A DNA stretch of 47,342 nt from Gammaproteobacteria bacterium (GTDB lineage Bacteria; Pseudomonadota; Gammaproteobacteria; Eutrophobiales; Eutrophobiaceae): the NCBI GenBank assembly GCA_022826885.1, contig JAJDUB010000005.1, positions 1-47,342 on the forward strand, written 5' to 3'. The position numbers and the translations under genes are program-made. The notes under the pieces are model-generated. The model saw nothing but the letters and a program-made list of their open reading frames with translations, did no database searches and had not been told where the DNA came from. Below are positions 43,933 through 47,342 of this stretch, one piece after another (the first letter of the stretch is position 1; the number at the start of each line of letters is the position of its first letter).

Positions 43933-44699
43933 TGAATTTCCATCGTTCGCTCCCCCTCCCCGGTAAACGGAACGAAACCGACCGGCAGGATATCGGTCTC
44001 CCTGATATCGCCGTTTTGCTGTTTTTCCAGTACCTGCAGTGTCTGGTAGCCGAATGCCGGGCCGACCGGGACTACCATGCGGGCGCCGGGTTTAAGCTGG
44101 TCGATCAGGGGTTGCGGCACTTGTTCGGGGGCTGCCGTAACGATGATCGCATCAAACGGGGCGTGTTCCTCCCAGCCGATGTAGCCGTCTCCGATCTTTA
44201 CCGTGACATTGTCGAAACCGAGTCGCTCCAGGGTGTCCTCAGCCCGCCTGCCCAGTGTTTCGATGATCTCTATGGTATAGACATGGCGCACCAGCCGCGC
44301 CAGGACCGCGGCCTGGTAGCCTGAACCGGTGCCGATTTCCAGGACGGCGGAGTCGCCATCCACCCCCATCAGGTGCGTCATGAGGGCAACGATATAGGGC
44401 TGGGAAATGGTCTGGCCCTCTCCGATGGGCAGGGCGCTGTTCAGGTAGGCGGCAAATCGCAGGTCCCGGGGCACAAATTCGTGGCGCGGCACGGCCGCCA
44501 CGGCCTGCATCACCTGTTCATCCAGGGCGTCCAGTCCGGTATAACTGCGGGTTTCGTCCACCGTTTCCCTGATGGCGGCGATCATCTCCCGGCGTTCGGT
44601 TTCATACCCGTCCCGAGCGAACAATCCGCTAGAAGATGTTGCCAGCAATAAAGCAACCACAACAAAACACAGTGATGTTATTGTTTTCAATTGGATCAC
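43920..44699 (-). CDS. exported protein-L-isoaspartate O-methyltransferase homologue
   Basis: 259 residues from the GTG at 44697-44699, preceded by GGAGAGG; the open frame extends upstream to 45011 but that part reads through a repeat and the SDR gene. Unlike the cytosolic Pcm at 33052, it has a signal peptide (LKTITSLCFVVVALLLATSS). The PIMT core is intact: AVPRHEFVPRDLRFAAYLNS, ALPIGEGQTISQPYIVALMT, VLEIGTGSGYQAAVL, GDGYIGWEEHAPFDAIIV. Periplasmic action would need AdoMet there, which is unexplained, though exported PIMT homologues are known from genome annotations. The final residues QGSE and the stop come from the REP-like hairpin. Confidence 0.88.
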   Translation of the reverse strand: MIQLKTITSLCFVVVALLLATSSSGLFARDGYETERREMIAAIRETVDETRSYTGLDALDEQVMQAVAAVPRHEFVPRDLRFAAYLNSALPIGEGQTISQPYIVALMTHLMGVDGDSAVLEIGTGSGYQAAVLARLVRHVYTIEIIETLGRRAEDTLERLGFDNVTVKIGDGYIGWEEHAPFDAIIVTAAPEQVPQPLIDQLKPGARMVVPVGPAFGYQTLQVLEKQQNGDIRETDILPVGFVPFTGEGERTMEIQGSE

Positions 44700-44710
44700 A
44701 GTCCTCTCCA

Positions 44711-44818
44711 GCAGGTTTGGAAGACTATTTTCAGGACACGCTGTGAATACGTCCCTGTACGCTTTATCATCCGCTGTCCCTGCGGATGACATTCCTGAAA
44801 ATAGTCTTCCAAACCTGC
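44711..44818. repeat. variable-arm palindromic repeat, copy 3
   Basis: Arms 44711-44736 and 44793-44818 are perfect inverted repeats (26 of 26) around the 56-nt core 44737-44792, identical to copy 2 and in the same orientation 978 bp away. The arm sequence differs from copy 2 except for CAGGTTTGGA at the outer end and the inner TTTTC-GGA. It lies between the exported PIMT gene and the SDR gene, both read leftward, and could terminate SDR transcription. Confidence 0.92.
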
Positions 44819-44841
44819 CAGTCGTGATCCCACACAGACCC

Positions 44842-45597
44842 TTATACAACTCCACCCCCCACGTTAAGCACCGCGCCCGTAATATAGGCGGACTCATCGG
44901 AGGCCAGGAATACCGCCGCCCCGGCCACGTCTTCAGGCGTCCCGAACCGTTGCATCGGAATTTCCGCAAGGCGTTCCGCGTAATAGTCCTGTTCCATGAC
45001 TTCCGTGGCAAACGCGGTGGCTATCCAGCCGGGCGCCAGTACGTTGACCCTGACCGCCGGGGCAACGGTCTTTGCCAGTGATTTGCTGAATGCCCGGACG
45101 CCGGCTTTCACTGCTGAGAACATCTGCGGATTGGTACCCGGGTAGCCGTGAACGGCCTGGTCCCAGGACATGTTGATGATCACGCCGCTGCCCTGGCGTT
45201 GCATCACATCGGCCACTGCCCAGCAACACTGGATAGTCCCTTTCAGGTCGACCTCCGTCAGCCTGGTGAGTTTTTGCCGGTCGGTAAGCCGGGCGCCGCT
45301 GCCCGTCAGGATATCCGCGCCGGCATTATTGACCCAGATGTCGATGCGGCCGAATTCAGCGCTGACTCTGTCAATCAGGCCGGCGACGGCGTCCGGATCG
45401 GCTATATCCGCCTGCACGGCAAGCGCCTGCCCGGATAATCCCCGTATTTCCCTGACCACGTCCTGCGCCCGCTGTTCGGACCTGTTGTAATTGACGGCCA
45501 CGTGAGCGCCTTCTCCGGCAAAGGCGAGGGCAATGGCGCGCCCGATCCCGGAACTCGCCCCCGTCACCACCGTAATCTTATCCTGAAGCCGCGCCAT
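44842..45597 (-). CDS. SDR family oxidoreductase with Phe in place of the catalytic Tyr
   Basis: 251-residue classical short-chain dehydrogenase/reductase. The cofactor loop TGASSGIG is at 12-19, with NYNRSEQRA suggesting NADP preference, and NNAGAD at 90-95. In place of YxxxK the protein has Phe160-Ser-Ala-Val-Lys164 (PQMFSAVKAG), while the nearby Ser144 (NMSWD) and Lys164 are kept. The C-terminal FGTPEDVAGAAVFLASDESA and GAVLNVGGGVV are FabG-like. The motif MSWDxxxHG may define a subfamily in which the Tyr is naturally replaced; activity is uncertain. The gene is alone between a palindromic repeat and a divergent glycosyltransferase gene. Confidence 0.86.
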   Translation of the reverse strand: MARLQDKITVVTGASSGIGRAIALAFAGEGAHVAVNYNRSEQRAQDVVREIRGLSGQALAVQADIADPDAVAGLIDRVSAEFGRIDIWVNNAGADILTGSGARLTDRQKLTRLTEVDLKGTIQCCWAVADVMQRQGSGVIINMSWDQAVHGYPGTNPQMFSAVKAGVRAFSKSLAKTVAPAVRVNVLAPGWIATAFATEVMEQDYYAERLAEIPMQRFGTPEDVAGAAVFLASDESAYITGAVLNVGGGVV

Positions 45598-45633
45598 ACG
45601 ATTATTTTATCACTGTTATACTGTGTGTATCTC

Positions 45634-46458
45634 ATGAAATCCGTAAGCGTCATCATTCCCACTTACAACCGCGCGCACCTGCTGCCGAGGTGCCTGGATT
45701 CGGTTATCTCACAGGAGTTGCAACCGTTTGAAATCATTGTCGTTGACGACGGTTCCACTGACTCGACCCTGGACCTGGTGCGGCGTGACTATCCCGGCGT
45801 CAAGCTGATCTCCCGGGAGAACAAGGGGGTAAGCGCGGCCAGGAACACCGGCATAGGCGCGGCCCGGAGCGAGTGGCTGGCTTTCCTCGATTCGGACGAC
45901 GCCTGGCTCCCCGGCAAGCTGAACCGGCAGGTGCAGGCCGTCCGGGAAGACCCCGATATTGGTATCGTACACACGGACGAGATATGGATACGCAACGGCG
46001 TCCGGGTCAACCCGCATCTCAAACACAGAAAATACGGTGGTTCAATCTTCAAATACTGCCTGCCCCTGTGCGTGATCTCCCCTTCATCCGTCATGATCCA
46101 CCGGCGCGTATTTGACCGGGTGGGACTGTTCGATGAAACGCTGCCGGTGTGCGAGGATTATGATTTATGGCTGCGCGTCTGCGCACGGATGCCGGTGGCA
46201 TTTATCCGCGACCCCCTGATCACCAAGTACGGCGGGCACCCCGACCAACTCTCAACCCGCTACCGGGGTATGGACCGCTACCGCATCAGGTCGCTCGACA
46301 GGGTCCTCAACGAGGTAGAACTGGGGTCTGCAGACCGGAAAGCTGCGGTTGATACACTGGTCGGCAAGATCAGGATTTACCTGAACGGCGCCACAAAACA
46401 CAACAACCGGGTTTTCGTTCCGGAATGTGAGCAGTTGCTGGCGCGCTACGCTCACTGA
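45634..46458 (+). CDS. family 2 glycosyltransferase
   Basis: 274 residues from the ATG at 45634 (MKSVSVIIPTYNRAHLLPRC). GT-A fold motifs are clear: VVDDGSTDST (UDP binding), NKGVSAARNTGIGAA, and the metal-binding LAFLDSDDAW. The middle part PVCEDYDLWLRVCAR holds the ED-Y-DLW acceptor/catalytic-base region. No membrane segment is evident, so it is a cytosolic or peripheral enzyme adding a sugar to an unidentified acceptor (LPS, polysaccharide or lipid). Its stop overlaps the next gene's start (TGATG). Confidence 0.9.
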   Translation: MKSVSVIIPTYNRAHLLPRCLDSVISQELQPFEIIVVDDGSTDSTLDLVRRDYPGVKLISRENKGVSAARNTGIGAARSEWLAFLDSDDAWLPGKLNRQVQAVREDPDIGIVHTDEIWIRNGVRVNPHLKHRKYGGSIFKYCLPLCVISPSSVMIHRRVFDRVGLFDETLPVCEDYDLWLRVCARMPVAFIRDPLITKYGGHPDQLSTRYRGMDRYRIRSLDRVLNEVELGSADRKAAVDTLVGKIRIYLNGATKHNNRVFVPECEQLLARYAH

Positions 46459-47270
46459 TGCTGCACATCGTCTGCGCCCTGAAGCCCGAGGCCCGGCCGT
46501 TGCTGGATCATTTCAGCCTGCGCCCCCTGCCGGACGAACCCCGCATCTACCATAATGCCGACGCGCACATCTCTCTTACCCTGTCCGGCATCGGCAAATC
46601 CGCGGCCGCCGGGGCAGTAGGCCGGACGCACGAGTACTTCGATGCGGACAGGTCCCATGCCTGGCTTAACCTGGGCATTGCGGGACATGCCGACCTGCCG
46701 GTCGGCCAGATGGCCATCATAAAAAAAGTAACCGATGCAGCGTCCGGACAGACCTGGTTCCCGTCCCGTGTCTTTCCGGTAACGATCCCGGCCCACGACC
46801 TGCTCACCCTGGACGAACCCGGTAGCGACTACCGGGAAGAATTGTTCGACATGGAATGTGCCGGGTTCTTCCGCGCCGTGAGCGATGTCGCAACGCTGGA
46901 ACTGGCGCAGGCGCTCAAGATTGTCTCGGATAATGCCGACACACCCCTGGATAGCGTCAATCCGGCCCTTGCCGGCCGCCTGGTGCAACAAAACCTGCCG
47001 GTAATCGAGAATATCATCGATCAGCTTCTGACTCTGTCGGAACTGTTGCGGGACCTCAACGACGCAGGCCCGGACTACAATGCGATCGTAAGACAACGGC
47101 ATTTTACCGTCAGCCAGCAACACCAGTTACGCTCCGTCCTGAGAAAATGGCGCGCCCTGCAACCCGGAGACAAGGGCCCGGCCGAGTCCGTGGCCGGAAA
47201 GAAAACCGCCACCGAGGTGCTGCACTACCTGCAGGCCGAACTGAACAAAGCCCCCATCAGATTGACATGA
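46458..47270 (+). CDS. nucleoside phosphorylase-like protein (PNP_UDP family)
   Basis: 270 residues. The first 180 resemble the nucleoside phosphorylase / MTA-SAH nucleosidase fold: MLHIVCALKPEARPLLDHF at the N-terminus, LSGIGKSAAAGAVG, LNLGIAGHADLPVGQM and FDMECAGFFRAV, with the conserved Glu of the ribose-binding MEx(A/G)GF motif. The final 90 residues are helical and charged and lack similarity I recognise, so this is longer than ordinary nucleosidases. Such proteins include hopanoid-associated HpnG and AdoMet by-product nucleosidases. The overlap with a glycosyltransferase gene hints at a sugar-related or hopanoid-type pathway, but no other such genes are visible. Confidence 0.8.
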   Translation: MLHIVCALKPEARPLLDHFSLRPLPDEPRIYHNADAHISLTLSGIGKSAAAGAVGRTHEYFDADRSHAWLNLGIAGHADLPVGQMAIIKKVTDAASGQTWFPSRVFPVTIPAHDLLTLDEPGSDYREELFDMECAGFFRAVSDVATLELAQALKIVSDNADTPLDSVNPALAGRLVQQNLPVIENIIDQLLTLSELLRDLNDAGPDYNAIVRQRHFTVSQQHQLRSVLRKWRALQPGDKGPAESVAGKKTATEVLHYLQAELNKAPIRLT

Positions 47271-47342
47271 CCACAATTCCGACATGCTGTCCATTTTCGC
47301 AACTCCACAATCCTTTCAGAGAAACGGGGCGCGGGCAGGTTT

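Noticed and set aside
37901..44818. CRISPR array
   Set aside because: The three related repeats are kilobases apart, palindromic with long arms, and have no regular spacers or cas genes.
44700..45011. Extension of the exported PIMT frame upstream to 45011
   Set aside because: The extra residues read through palindromic repeat copy 3 and the 3' end of the SDR gene; the GTG at 44699 has a good ribosome site and directly precedes a signal peptide.

Overview
This is a chromosomal stretch of a GC-rich, Gram-negative bacterium, almost certainly a non-enteric gammaproteobacterium. The basis is gene order: metY(tRNA-fMet)-rimP-nusA-infB-rbfA-truB-rpsO-pnp, rpsP-rimM-trmD-rplS, surE-pcm-nlpD-rpoS, xerD-dsbC and a methyltransferase-rnhA-dnaQ block next to mltD are all gammaproteobacterial arrangements, partly Pseudomonas-like. 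LPS core genes (waaA, hldD, hldE), a TonB-dependent receptor and a PBP1b confirm an outer membrane. I cannot name the species.

Layout. 1-898: start of a TonB-dependent receptor, cut by the window edge. 994-4654: translationally coupled hldE-hldD-waaA (inner-core LPS). 4616-5446: envelope DUF3108 protein, ending inside a 189-bp nested palindrome. 5626-9195: dsbC, xerD and a PQQ-dehydrogenase-like protein. 9231-10741: BASS transporter and 5-formyl-THF cyclo-ligase, convergent. 10826-12745: the S16/L19 operon. 12906-13852: two small membrane proteins, one with an 11-residue tandem repeat. 13878-16254: metA-like gene overlapped by a P-loop ATPase gene, then a small exported protein of unknown function. 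16274-27267: an orphan molybdopterin oxidoreductase subunit followed, reading leftward, by the whole metY-to-pnp translation/RNA-decay operon with its own promoter. 27316-30812: TPR lipoprotein, mrcB, adk. 30842-36592: Mth938-like protein, then rpoS-nlpD-pcm-surE-argF-argD. 36743-39967: PuuD-like membrane protein, grxD, dnaQ-rnhA-methyltransferase. 40056-43666: mltD and aas. 43667-44820: a repeat-rich zone around a second, exported PIMT gene. 44842-47270: SDR, glycosyltransferase, nucleoside-phosphorylase-like protein.

Most of the window is housekeeping. The least ordinary signals are structural. A repeat family with three copies (37901, 43733, 44711) has a conserved ~56-nt core but long, near-perfect inverted arms whose sequence differs at each locus, and two identical cores flank the exported PIMT gene. 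Five stem-loops lie end to end between rpsO and pnp. Three genes (DUF3108, exported PIMT, adk) have their stop codons inside palindromes. Among proteins, the PQQ-dehydrogenase homologue has glycine where the metal-binding Glu and catalytic Asp are expected, an SDR has Phe in place of the catalytic Tyr, and the MetA homologue has an unusual residue at the acyl-specificity position. All alignments behind these statements were made by eye against remembered family sequences. No intergenic stretch exceeds 300 bases; the longest, 20573-20858, holds the hairpin array.
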